Shown in pieces: positions 1-7,891 of a DNA stretch of 34,387 bases. Source of the stretch: Pirellulaceae bacterium (lineage in GTDB: Bacteria > Planctomycetota > Planctomycetia > Pirellulales > Pirellulaceae); assembly GCA_028066335.1 (NCBI GenBank), contig JALCBQ010000016.1, positions 1 through 34,387 of the forward strand. The letters are read 5' to 3'. Numbering within the stretch: the first letter of the stretch is position 1; each line of letters starts with the position of its first letter. The translations under genes and the position numbers were made by a program. The notes under the pieces were generated by a model. The model was not told the DNA's origin and did not search any database. It was given only the letters and a program-made list of their open reading frames with translations.

Positions 1-603
1 CGATCGGGCTCGGTGTGTCGTCGGGAGTACCCGATCTCGACGGCCCCAACCTCTATGTCTACTATCCAAATGTCAATGGGATGGATCCATGGGGGTTGGA
101 GTGCAGTGGCGAAGGAAAGTGTGGACCAGATGTGACCGATATAATTATCCGCCATATTAATGAGTTCATCTCCCAAGATGCATCGTCGTTTTGGGGAACT
201 TGGCAATTTGGTGCATATTACTACTGACCTATTCCTCGCGCAAATGGGCATAACGGAAAGATTGGCAAGGAACTCGAAAATTATACGGGCTCGAAAATTA
301 TACGGGCTCGAAAATTATACGGGGCAGTGTGGGAGTGGAAAGTGTGGGGGAACTGTTACCTTCGGAGATATGTGCATAAGTTCCTACCATATTAACCACA
401 TTCTAATAATGATTTACCTTGGGGAGTCTTATGGAACAACAGGCGCAAGAAGAGCAGGCCAATTCAACGAGAACTGGTCCTTGGAATTTGGCAACGAAGG
501 GGAATCTGCAGTAGGTCATGACGATCCAGTCCACAACGCCGACTTCATGTTTAATAAGGTTGTAATATGCCTTTTACAGGTCATAAAGCACAAACGACCA
601 TAA
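1..603 (+). pseudogene. Rhs protein 3' end with C-terminal toxin-like tip, disrupted
   Basis: An open frame enters from the left edge and reads through the typical end of an Rhs core (GPNLYVYYPN, then NGMDPWGLE). A variable tip beginning KCGPDVTD follows. In this frame TGA at 225-227 interrupts the tip, after which the same frame still gives sensible sequence (PIPRANGHNGK...ELENYTG). At 273-323 a 17-bp unit occurs three times; removing two copies joins ELENYTG directly to QCGSGKCGGTVTF in the next frame, which stays open to 603. CGPDVT near the start and CxxGKCxxTVTF further on recall tips of planctomycete Rhs proteins; I cannot name the toxin family with certainty. A further frame change near 560 is possible, since another frame reads on to TAG at 669-671. 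In Rhs systems the tip is the polymorphic toxin delivered to neighbouring cells; here it is almost certainly inactive. Confidence 0.75.
273..323 (+). repeat. 17-bp perfect tandem repeat, three copies
   Basis: The unit ctcgaaaattatacggg occurs at 273-289, 290-306 and 307-323 without mismatch. Three copies add 34 bp relative to one copy, which is not a multiple of three. A single copy would keep the Rhs tip in frame, so the repeat is best explained as an expansion that inactivated the gene. Confidence 0.95.
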
Positions 604-686
604 CTGTTTGCCATGCAATGACGCCTTGCCCTTTCCAAACAACATGGAAGTTCCTGATATTGATCCTTTAGCCTAGGGAAAATGAA

Positions 687-1073
687 ATGGACAGAAACTT
701 ATATTTAAAATTTCCAACTTTGTTCTTTATTACCTGGAATATTATTTCTTTTTCTGGGTGCTCAAGAGTCACCAAAGTTTATAATATAGCGACAGGAAAT
801 TCACAATGCACCATCGTTAATCAAACAGGAAAAACTCTCGAGAAAATCGAAGTAAGATTAATTACTTCGAAAAAAGATGAGACAATTATTATTGATAAGT
901 TGAAAGCGGGCAAAAGTAAAATATTTCGTCGCAATACTTCCGATCTCACTGTTTATGTCGTCTCCTTTTCTATTGGGAATACACAACATACAGAATTAAA
1001 TTATAGTGCAGCTTCAACTCCCACTGATGAGATCAGTTATTCCACAATCATCCTTTTACCTGTTAACCAATGA
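687..1073 (+). CDS. small putative lipoprotein in Rhs island (possible immunity or cargo gene)
   Basis: 128 codons. The N-terminus has a hydrophobic stretch (residues 9-22) followed by FSGC at 22-25, an acceptable lipobox with Cys25 as the lipidated residue, so an exported membrane-attached protein is likely. An AGGG about 8 nt before the ATG supports this start. The mature part is Lys/Thr/Ser/Ile-rich with alternating hydrophobics suggesting beta structure (for example CTIVNQTGKTLEKIEVRLIT). I do not recognise the family. It is much more AT-rich than the housekeeping genes to its right and lies directly after a broken Rhs tip, the position where immunity genes normally sit. That role is inference from position only. 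Confidence 0.6.
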   Translation: MDRNLYLKFPTLFFITWNIISFSGCSRVTKVYNIATGNSQCTIVNQTGKTLEKIEVRLITSKKDETIIIDKLKAGKSKIFRRNTSDLTVYVVSFSIGNTQHTELNYSAASTPTDEISYSTIILLPVNQ

Positions 1074-1107
1074 TGATCATGTGAAGAACTACAGCTACTA
1101 TACATAA

Positions 1108-1176
1108 AATACCGGGAGCGACTGGGGAGATATTACCTATCGTAAAAATGGCATAGACACTCGGAAACAATTATAA
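1108..1176 (+). pseudogene. Rhs-core fragment (YD-repeat-like scrap)
   Basis: The frame reads NTGSDWGDITYRKNGIDT and then hits TAA. It parallels NTGGNWEDIGYQKSGG, encoded near 1826 in the larger Rhs scrap, and both resemble the Rhs-core stretch that normally reads W-x-D-xx-YD-xx-GNM. Only about 23 codons remain and no start is visible. The similarity between the two local copies is clear at both DNA and protein level. Confidence 0.6.
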
Positions 1177-1373
1177 ATTTGCAATAGAAGACTAAAATAA
1201 CTTATCAATTAAAAGACGATGTAGGGATTTATGTCGATTTCGTGATACTATTTAATTACGCTGAACGTTCTAAAACCCAAAGCTATTCAGTAGGGCAATG
1301 CTTTATTTAGGTCGGGAATTTTGAGTATTATTTAGTTGGTGTTTAAGGAATTTTATCATGGGGGATTCAAACT
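1177..1373. other. AT-rich non-coding stretch inside Rhs island
   Basis: No frame here has a convincing start, length or recognisable similarity. The DNA is AT-rich like the two small genes beside it. It is probably decayed module DNA or the upstream region of the gene at 1374. Confidence 0.5.
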
Positions 1374-1727
1374 ATGGCTGTTCTTTTTATTGATTTTATT
1401 TTGTCTTTTTTTCCCGCCTTGTTTATTCTATGGATATGCTTAAAGAGTTGTGCCGAACTGTCTCTAAAAGAAAAAATCAGCCTGAATACTTTTATTCGTT
1501 CTTCGATAAAAGTATTTCTCTTAGTCATGCTCATAGGGATAATTTATGTTCCAGTAGCGTGTACCGCACTATCTATTAGTCCAGTAGCTTTTCTTTCTAA
1601 TATTTCCATAACAAGCTTAGTTCTAACTAGACGATTCTTTACTTACTGCATGCTTTTATTTACTGTTGTGTATCTTTGCGAGTTGTTTCGACTAAATTAT
1701 CGTGGGAGATCAAGAAAGAAGGAATGA
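1374..1727 (+). CDS. small integral membrane protein in Rhs island, unknown function
   Basis: 117 codons. Three hydrophobic segments can be seen at about residues 3-24, 46-66 and 88-105, followed by a very basic tail (RGRSRKKE) expected to stay in the cytoplasm. A GGGGGA run about 8 nt before the ATG supports this start. I recognise no family. It lies between two Rhs-core scraps in AT-rich DNA, so it could be an immunity protein of a lost Rhs tip; small polytopic proteins are a common immunity type against membrane-acting toxins. This is inference from position and topology only. Confidence 0.55.
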   Translation: MAVLFIDFILSFFPALFILWICLKSCAELSLKEKISLNTFIRSSIKVFLLVMLIGIIYVPVACTALSISPVAFLSNISITSLVLTRRFFTYCMLLFTVVYLCELFRLNYRGRSRKKE

Positions 1728-1756
1728 AAAAATAAGCCGCATTAATTCATGGGATA

Positions 1757-2045
1757 CCCGTTCTTATCCTCGCCCAAGATCGTACCCACGACAAGGCGAA
1801 TGAGATCACAGGTACAACCGAAAATACAGGGGGCAACTGGGAAGATATCGGCTACCAGAAAAGTGGCGGTATCTCACAGCTTCCAATTCCCCAGGATTAA
1901 CCGATACGTACGACGCCTCCTACGATCCATGGGGTCGCCTCGCTAGTTTAACGATCGACGACGCGGCGGACCATCGGTATCTCATAACCTATAACGGTCT
2001 CGGCCAACGGAGTTATCTTGCCGAAAAGATCGGGAGTACGACCGT
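1757..2045 (+). pseudogene. Rhs-core remnant, frameshifted
   Basis: One frame from 1757 reads VLILAQDRTHDKANEITGTT... to SGGISQLPIPQD and stops at 1898-1900. The next frame picks up at about 1880 with PGLTDTYDASYDPWGRLASL, then ITYNGLGQRS and on to about 2045. Joined, these match the order seen in Rhs cores (DKANEIT, then W-x-D-xx-Y, PIPQ, TYDAWNRL-like and YDGLNRR-like blocks), so a single small indel near 1885-1900 split the frame. There is no start and no end. The fragment runs towards the 3' end of the convergent hydrolase gene, with about 40 nt between. Confidence 0.75.
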
Positions 2046-2085
2046 CGATAAGGTAGTTATAAAACAATGTGAATTCGGAAATTCT

Positions 2086-2775
2086 CTAGCAATCAACAAC
2101 GATATCACCAGGTTTATAAACGCTACCTTGGGCCTGTGTTTTTTCTTCGACCTCTTTAACAAAAGCATGTGGATCTTGTTTGATCGTATCCCATGTGTCG
2201 TAATGATTAGGAACAACAAGGCGAGGACGCAAAAACTTAACCGCTTCGACAGCATCTTCTGGCCCCATAGTAAACTGGCCACCGATAGGCAAAAAGGCCG
2301 TATCAATACCACGGTTACCAATAAGCTCCATATCCAAAAAGAGCGAGGTATCACCTGCAAAGTAGTAGGAACCTTCATTGGTGTAAACAACAAGTCCCCC
2401 AGCCGATCCACCATAAGCGCCATCTGGCATTTGCGAACCATGTACAGCATGAGTCATTTCGACTTTTCCAAAGGGAAAAGAGATTATCCCACCTGTATTG
2501 AGGACGACCGTTTTTTCATACTTATGGGTTGTGTTAAACCAATGTGAAATTTCAAAGTTTGCAACGATTAGGGCGTCATTTTTTTGGGCAATCTCAAGAG
2601 CATCGGCAATGTGGTCAAAATGACCATGAGTTAACAGAATATAGTCGGCTACGACCTCCTCGGCCCGAACGGTGGCAAGTGGGTTTTCATTCAGATAAGG
2701 ATCGACTACTATCTTGGCATTCTCAGTTTCGATGAAGTAGGTCGAATGTCCCCACCAAGTAATTTTTGTCCCCAT
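2086..2775 (-). CDS. UPF0173-type metal-dependent hydrolase (metallo-beta-lactamase fold)
   Basis: 229 codons, close to the usual 225-235 of this family. The protein opens with KITWWGHSTYFIE and carries the zinc-binding motif HGHFDH at 50-55, a further His in the HAVHGS segment near 118, and a GDTS block with the family's second metal Asp. The family is presumed to hydrolyse an ester or amide bond but its physiological substrate is not known. The start is set at the ATG giving MGTK because GAGGG lies 7 nt before it; upstream in-frame starts lack this. It is a single-gene unit transcribed towards the Rhs remnants, whose decay stops just outside its stop codon. Confidence 0.85.
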   Translation of the reverse strand: MGTKITWWGHSTYFIETENAKIVVDPYLNENPLATVRAEEVVADYILLTHGHFDHIADALEIAQKNDALIVANFEISHWFNTTHKYEKTVVLNTGGIISFPFGKVEMTHAVHGSQMPDGAYGGSAGGLVVYTNEGSYYFAGDTSLFLDMELIGNRGIDTAFLPIGGQFTMGPEDAVEAVKFLRPRLVVPNHYDTWDTIKQDPHAFVKEVEEKTQAQGSVYKPGDIVVDC

Positions 2776-2943
2776 GAACATTCCCTCAATGAAAAAGTGA
2801 TTAAAAACTAGCAAAAGGGGGCCTCTTTATATACACCCCCCAATATTGCCAAGCAATTGTACCGAGTAGAGAGGACCTGAGAAAGGTCCAAAAAGGCAAA
2901 GATCCCCTAGTTTAGAACCTTTTCTGGCTTTTTAGGAATGAAC

Positions 2944-4374
2944 TTAGTCTGTCAGATTTGACCTTTTAAGAAACTTTTTCATGAGCTCTTTGTACTTTTC
3001 GACTCCAGGCTGACCATAGGGATTCAGTCCCAGAACACGTCCTTCAACAACAGTTGTTAGCATAAAATATTGAAATAATTGTCCTAAAAAGGCCGGCGAT
3101 ACTTCCGGAAGTGTAATATCCAGAGTTGGGCGGTTGTCGTCTCGGTAGGCCTGATTTGTCCCTAAAATTGCAGCCTGCATAAGCTGCGGGTAGGTCAATC
3201 CTGAAATTTCATCGAGTTGATCTTCATTCGACGAGAGATCACCAACCACAAGCGGGCCTTCCTGAGGCTTTTGGATGATCAGGTTTGTGATAACTTTGTC
3301 ACGGCGTCCTTCTTGATGTTGCTGCGCACGTGAGTGCAGATCACGTGTATTTACAACAGTAAGTGGAGTCGCTCCTTGTTCATCTTTTCCGAGTGATTCA
3401 GAAAGTAGTTGATCATACCAAAAACCAAACGATTCAAGAGATTTATTCCAAATAGATAACACGCGGATCTTTTGGTTGTTTTTTTGTTCACACAAAATTT
3501 GCACGGCAACATATTGAAGGACTTGGTTATCTAACTCTTTTTCACTATAAAAATGTTCATTTGTAGAGACAGCGCCGAGCAAAAAGGAGAGTATATCGAT
3601 TCCCATTACGGCTGCAGGCAAAAGGCCTACAGCAGAAAAGATAGAGAAACGGCCGCCAACTCCTTCCGGAACCTCGAACTTGTCTTCGCATCTTATCGAG
3701 GTAGCTAGGTCGTATAATTTTCCACTTTTGCCCGTTACAGGGACGATTAGCCTTGAAAGCAACCTGCGATTTTGGCCACAAGATTTTTTTAAAGTGGATA
3801 GAAATTTTCGAAATGCAACGGCGGTTTCTAGGGTACCACCACTTTTGCTTACGACGACAACAGCCCATTTTTTTTCAGGAGAACCTTCTGAAAAATCGTT
3901 TCCAAGGCGATCTAATAAAGCCGATGCAGAATCGTTATCGAGGTTATTTCCTTCAAAATATATACGCGGGATCCCATTCCGCTCTGCCCGGGATAATTCA
4001 TTGTGATAAGGGGAAAGAAACGCGTCGAAGAGAGTTTTTGCTCCCATATAGGAACCACCTATTCCTAAGATGACTACAGCATCAACCTCATTTTGCAATC
4101 GCTCTGCAACGGCCAGAATTTGTCTGATTTCACTCTTTTCTTTCAACGTTTGGTACTCAAGGAGAAGCTTTTGAGGTAACTCCAAAAAAGCTCCATCCAA
4201 AGGCTGCTTATTTGGTGGAATTTCTTGAGGATTGGTTAGCAACTCAATATCTGATGTTAAAATTTCTTTTCGTACTTGCTCAAGGGCAGGAGCTAGCTTT
4301 TGAAGTTCGTCTTTGTTAAGCCCATTGGGTTCAAATAATGCGCCTTCGTATGAAAAACGGATCTGCCCGGACAT
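2944..4374 (-). CDS. pgi: glucose-6-phosphate isomerase
   Basis: 476 codons. It interconverts glucose 6-phosphate and fructose 6-phosphate in the cytosol (glycolysis and gluconeogenesis). Visible motifs in order are the sugar-phosphate site GIGGSYMGAK (104-113), SKSGGTLET (176-184), the family signature EGVGGRFS (237-244) and, near the C-terminus, the second signature around QPGVEKYK. The start at MSGQIRF is preferred over an in-frame ATG 18 codons upstream because the extra residues are a low-complexity hydrophobic stretch coded by T-rich leader DNA. It is divergent from apgM; the 162-nt gap holds both promoters. Another glycolytic gene next door fits a shared role, but co-regulation is not shown. 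Confidence 0.95.
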   Translation of the reverse strand: MSGQIRFSYEGALFEPNGLNKDELQKLAPALEQVRKEILTSDIELLTNPQEIPPNKQPLDGAFLELPQKLLLEYQTLKEKSEIRQILAVAERLQNEVDAVVILGIGGSYMGAKTLFDAFLSPYHNELSRAERNGIPRIYFEGNNLDNDSASALLDRLGNDFSEGSPEKKWAVVVVSKSGGTLETAVAFRKFLSTLKKSCGQNRRLLSRLIVPVTGKSGKLYDLATSIRCEDKFEVPEGVGGRFSIFSAVGLLPAAVMGIDILSFLLGAVSTNEHFYSEKELDNQVLQYVAVQILCEQKNNQKIRVLSIWNKSLESFGFWYDQLLSESLGKDEQGATPLTVVNTRDLHSRAQQHQEGRRDKVITNLIIQKPQEGPLVVGDLSSNEDQLDEISGLTYPQLMQAAILGTNQAYRDDNRPTLDITLPEVSPAFLGQLFQYFMLTTVVEGRVLGLNPYGQPGVEKYKELMKKFLKRSNLTD

Positions 4375-4472
4375 TTTTAGAATTACCCTAACAAAAAAAT
4401 CAAAGTAAAAAAGAAACAAACAAATCAACCATTTGAATTATAGTCGAGTAGTAGAAAGAAAAACTACCCCAG

Positions 4473-4501
4473 TTGGTCACTTGCTTTTGTTGTGCTAGAA
4501 T
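4473..4501 (+). promoter_or_regulatory. sigma-70-type promoter for apgM
   Basis: TTGGTC (4473-4478) and TAGAAT (4496-4501) are separated by 17 nt, matching the -35/-10 layout. Transcription would begin near 4508, so an upstream GTG at 4492 cannot be the start and the ATG at 4537 is used. Confidence 0.5.
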
Positions 4502-4536
4502 TCGTTCCTGCTCTTCCAACTCAATTGGATAACGAA

Positions 4537-5742
4537 ATGGATATTCAAGACCTCACCAAACTACTTCATACGCAAAACTCTTCCAAGATCGTCATGATGG
4601 TCGCTGACGGTATTGGTGGGTTACCTCTTGAACCTGGTGGCAAGACCGAACTAGAAACAGCCCAAACTCCGAATCTTGATCAACTGGCCCAAAAAGGGGT
4701 TTCTGGCCTGAGTATTCCTGTAGCACCTGGTATTACTCCTGGTAGTGGCCCTGGCCATCTGGCCCTTTTTGGATACGATCCGATTCAACACCCCATTGGC
4801 CGAGGGGCCCTTGAAGCGACGGGTGTTGGGCTAGAGCTTGGCAACAATGACGTTGCGATTCGATGCAATTTTTGCACCTTGGATTCTAAGCGAAATATCC
4901 TTGACCGTCGGGCAGGTCGTATTGCCTCTGAAACAAGTTTTAAAATTGTTAAGAGGCTTCAGGAAATTAAAATTCCCGGAATAACAATTTTTGTTGAGCC
5001 GGTAAAGGAACACCGGTTTGTCGTCCTTTTTCGAGGAGATGGACTTGGAGGTGATGTTGATGATACCGACCCTCAGCAGATAGGAGTACCACCCCTTGAA
5101 ACCAAGGCACATAACGAGTGTTCAAAAAAAACTGCCGCAGTTGCTGCGCAGTTCATTCAACAAGCAGAAGCTCTTTTAAAGGATGAGGAGCAGGCGAATG
5201 GCCTAACCATGCGAGGCTTTTCGAAAAGGCCGAATTTGCCGTCGTACGAGGAGGCTTATGGTCTTCGAGCAGCAGCGATTGCAGTCTACCCGATGTATAA
5301 GGGCTTAGCCCAACTCGCTGGCATGAAGATTGTCGGCAATGCTAAAACATTAGAAGAACAGGTCGCAGTTCTCAAAGATGTCTGGAACGATTTTGATTTT
5401 TTCTTTCTCCATTTTAAATATACCGACAGTACTGGCGAAGATGGCAATTTTGCTGAGAAAGTCAAGAGGATTGAAGAGTTCGACCAGATTATACCACAGG
5501 TCAGTGCCCTGTCTCCTGACTGCCTTATAATCACTGGTGATCACTCAACTCCAGCCTATTTAAAACAACATAGCTGGCACCCTGTTCCTACTCTTCTTGT
5601 AAGTGACTGTTGCAGAACCGATCGTTGCAAAACTTTTGGAGAGAATGAGGCTCTTATGGGTGGCCTAGGCCAGTTTAAAGCAAAATACCTTATGGCTCTT
5701 GCTTTAGCCAATGCAGGGCGTTTAGGCAAATATGGTGCTTAA
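4537..5742 (+). CDS. apgM: 2,3-bisphosphoglycerate-independent phosphoglycerate mutase, archaeal type
   Basis: 401 codons, the usual length for the ApgM branch of the alkaline phosphatase superfamily (the bacterial GpmI form is over 500). It interconverts 3- and 2-phosphoglycerate in glycolysis. VADGIGGLP (22-30) carries the first metal-binding Asp (D24), and TPGSGPGHLALFGYDP carries the serine that is transiently phosphorylated (S70). GEDGNFAEK and GDHSTPA...HSWHP towards the C-terminus supply the remaining metal ligands. The start at MDIQD agrees with family N-termini and with the promoter position. It is divergent from pgi and convergent with pabA. Confidence 0.92.
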   Translation: MDIQDLTKLLHTQNSSKIVMMVADGIGGLPLEPGGKTELETAQTPNLDQLAQKGVSGLSIPVAPGITPGSGPGHLALFGYDPIQHPIGRGALEATGVGLELGNNDVAIRCNFCTLDSKRNILDRRAGRIASETSFKIVKRLQEIKIPGITIFVEPVKEHRFVVLFRGDGLGGDVDDTDPQQIGVPPLETKAHNECSKKTAAVAAQFIQQAEALLKDEEQANGLTMRGFSKRPNLPSYEEAYGLRAAAIAVYPMYKGLAQLAGMKIVGNAKTLEEQVAVLKDVWNDFDFFFLHFKYTDSTGEDGNFAEKVKRIEEFDQIIPQVSALSPDCLIITGDHSTPAYLKQHSWHPVPTLLVSDCCRTDRCKTFGENEALMGGLGQFKAKYLMALALANAGRLGKYGA

Positions 5743-5761
5743 AAAAGAACCGCCGAAATAG

Positions 5762-5786
5762 CTAATTTATCTAAAATTAGTTCTTG
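5762..5786 (+). terminator. possible weak terminator between apgM and pabA
   Basis: ctaattt (5762-5768) and aaattag (5774-5780) can form a 7-bp stem with a 5-nt loop, followed by ttcttgt. The stem is AT-only and the T-run is broken, so this is a weak candidate, supported mainly by its place between two convergent genes. Confidence 0.3.
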
Positions 5787-6413
5787 TCAATTTGAGGTAG
5801 AGGAACTGGTAGCAGGAAAACTATAGGCCAAAAAGTTTGCTAACAACTCTTTTCCATTTTCCGTTAGTATTGACTCAGGATGGTACTGAATACCAACGGT
5901 TGGATAAGCCTTGTGCTCAATACTCATAATAATACCTTCCTTATTCTCGGCAGTAATTCGAAATGACTGCGGCAGACTCTCTTTCTCAGCAACTAACGAA
6001 TGGTATCTACCGACAGAAAACTCAAGAGGAAGATTGTCGTAAAGAAGACAACGGGAGGTCGTAATTTGGTCTGACATTCCATGAACAGGGTAAGAGGTAC
6101 GAATGATGGCACCGCCAAACGCCGCTACAATCGCTTGATGACCAAGACAGATTCCCAATATGGGGAAACGGGCATGAAATTTTTGGACCAATTGAATCGT
6201 ATTGCCAGCTTTCTCGGGAGTTGATGGTCCGGGTGAAAGGACAATCGCCTTGGGCGAGAGCTTTTCGATCTCTTTAAACCCAATGGCATCGTTGCGGACA
6301 ACAATAGTCTGCTGCCCCAAGCACTCAAAGTACCGAGCAAGGTTGTTCACAAAGCTATCGTAGTTGTCGACTACCAAAATTGGTTTTGGGTTCATGGAAT
6401 CTCTGCTCTGCAT
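5787..6413 (-). CDS. pabA: aminodeoxychorismate synthase, glutamine amidotransferase subunit
   Basis: 208 codons. A class I glutamine amidotransferase that supplies ammonia to PabB. The nucleophile elbow GICLGHQ places the catalytic Cys at 89, and QYHPES gives His178 and Glu180 of the triad. The N-terminal DNYDSFVNNLARYF and SPGPSTPEKAGN blocks are typical of TrpG/PabA. The start is 8 nt downstream of the pabB stop; a second ATG six codons later (MNPKP) is also possible, and neither has a good ribosome site. TrpG and PabA cannot be told apart by themselves, and many bacteria use one protein for both pathways; PabA is chosen because the partner gene looks like pabB. Confidence 0.88.
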   Translation of the reverse strand: MQSRDSMNPKPILVVDNYDSFVNNLARYFECLGQQTIVVRNDAIGFKEIEKLSPKAIVLSPGPSTPEKAGNTIQLVQKFHARFPILGICLGHQAIVAAFGGAIIRTSYPVHGMSDQITTSRCLLYDNLPLEFSVGRYHSLVAEKESLPQSFRITAENKEGIIMSIEHKAYPTVGIQYHPESILTENGKELLANFLAYSFPATSSSTSN

Positions 6414-6421
6414 CAGTCCAT

Positions 6422-7891
6422 TTAAAAAACTTGGCCCGCCTTACAAGATATCGTTGTCTCAACATAGTCAGGTAAAGATCGAATCAGGCCAGCTGCCTTT
6501 GCCCATGTCTCCGCGTATTCTTCTTCTGGGGTTGAATTGGCGGTAATCCCGCCACCGACAGAATATTGCAACCAACCAGAGCTGATTGTTATCGTTCGAA
6601 TCAGAATATTCATATCGATTGTCCCCTCAAAACCAAAGTAGCCAATAGAGCCACAATAGGCGCCACGCCTTCTTTTTTCGTGCTCGGTAATAATTTCCAT
6701 AGCCCGAATTTTAGGAGCACCAGTAATGGATCCACCCGGAAAGATGGCCGATACAACCGCTGCAGCTGAAGCGTTTGGTCTCAACTTTCCAACGACAGCA
6801 GAAACAAGATGGAGAACGTGCTGATATTCCTCAAGTTGACAGTATTCAGTGACAGTAACACTTTCAGGCAGGCAAATTTTCGACAGATCATTTCGCAAAA
6901 GGTCGACAATCATTGTGTTTTCTGCCCGGTCTTTGGTGCTCCTTAGCAACTCGTATCGTTGTTGGCTAGAATACAGCTCGTCGGTAAGTTTAAGGGGCCG
7001 TGTCCCTTTAATCGGGCGAGTTTCTACGCAACCGTTATGAACCGAACATAGCCGTTCGGGTGAAGAGCTCAGAATCGAAAATTCAGGTGTTTGAAAATAG
7101 GCCGCAAATGGAGCCGGATTTTTTTTTCGTAATCGAAGATAGGTTTTCGAAGGTACTTCAATCTGTTTGGAAAAAAGCGTTTGAGACAAGTTTGCTTGAA
7201 AAATCTCACCACAATAGATTTCCTCAATAATCTGCCTAACTGCTTCAAGATACCCCTCTTTGGAAAAATTGCTATAGACTCCAGAAACGGCTGTAGGAAA
7301 TAGCTTTTCTTCGGGTGGAACAAAGGAGGGGAGGGTGCCTGTAAAATGTACCGGAGACTCTCTTTGAACAAGAAGTTTTTTGAAAGAATCAAGCCGCTCT
7401 TTTGCACGAATGGTGCGAAAAGGTTCCTTTGTCTCCGGGAAGCCATGAGAGATGAGCCAACTTTTTCCTTGGAGATGATCAATCGCACAAATAACGTCAT
7501 AAAAACCGAGAAGCAGACTGGGCATAGGAAAACTAACATCAGGAGCAACAGGCAGTTTTTCAAAGCTATGAGCCATCTCGTAACCCATGAGGCCCGCTGC
7601 TCCTCCTTGAAACGGAGGAAGCCCCTGAATTTTTTCAGAACGAAATTTTTCCAAAGAGGTGTCTAGCTCTTGCAAAGCAGGTAACGCTGTGGTTCTCTCC
7701 TTCTTTCCATTAAAAGGAACATGAAGAATTTTAAAAGGATCTGCTCCAAAAAAACTATACCTACCATGCCGGCTTGGCGACATGGCACTATCCAATGATA
7801 GGAAATAGGGTAAATGTCCCCATCTTTGTAAAATATGCTCAAAGGGCGGAACGGCAGGCAGGCGTTCGGTAAAAGGTAGGAAAGGAGACAT
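6422..7891 (-). CDS. pabB: aminodeoxychorismate synthase component I
   Basis: 489 codons. It converts chorismate plus ammonia to 4-amino-4-deoxychorismate, the precursor of p-aminobenzoate and folate. The N-terminal part has FLSLDSAM and GRYSFFGADPF. The catalytic chorismate-binding domain covers about 225-480 with SPERL, the PIKGTRPL block, DRAENTMIVDLLRNDLS, FPGGSITGAPK and YCGSIGYFG. The Lys in PIKGT (about 295) is characteristic of PabB, where it attacks chorismate; anthranilate synthase TrpE has Ala there (PIAGT). This supports folate rather than tryptophan synthesis. It forms a two-gene unit with pabA and is divergent from mfd. Confidence 0.92.
   Translation of the reverse strand: MSPFLPFTERLPAVPPFEHILQRWGHLPYFLSLDSAMSPSRHGRYSFFGADPFKILHVPFNGKKERTTALPALQELDTSLEKFRSEKIQGLPPFQGGAAGLMGYEMAHSFEKLPVAPDVSFPMPSLLLGFYDVICAIDHLQGKSWLISHGFPETKEPFRTIRAKERLDSFKKLLVQRESPVHFTGTLPSFVPPEEKLFPTAVSGVYSNFSKEGYLEAVRQIIEEIYCGEIFQANLSQTLFSKQIEVPSKTYLRLRKKNPAPFAAYFQTPEFSILSSSPERLCSVHNGCVETRPIKGTRPLKLTDELYSSQQRYELLRSTKDRAENTMIVDLLRNDLSKICLPESVTVTEYCQLEEYQHVLHLVSAVVGKLRPNASAAAVVSAIFPGGSITGAPKIRAMEIITEHEKRRRGAYCGSIGYFGFEGTIDMNILIRTITISSGWLQYSVGGGITANSTPEEEYAETWAKAAGLIRSLPDYVETTISCKAGQVF

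Noticed and set aside
2128..2547. Long plus-strand open frame across the hydrolase gene
   Set aside because: Antisense to a clearly real family protein; its translation shows no domain.
5787..7891. Reading the amidotransferase/synthase pair as trpG-trpE
   Set aside because: The synthase has Lys in PIKGT, typical of PabB, and there are no other trp genes nearby.
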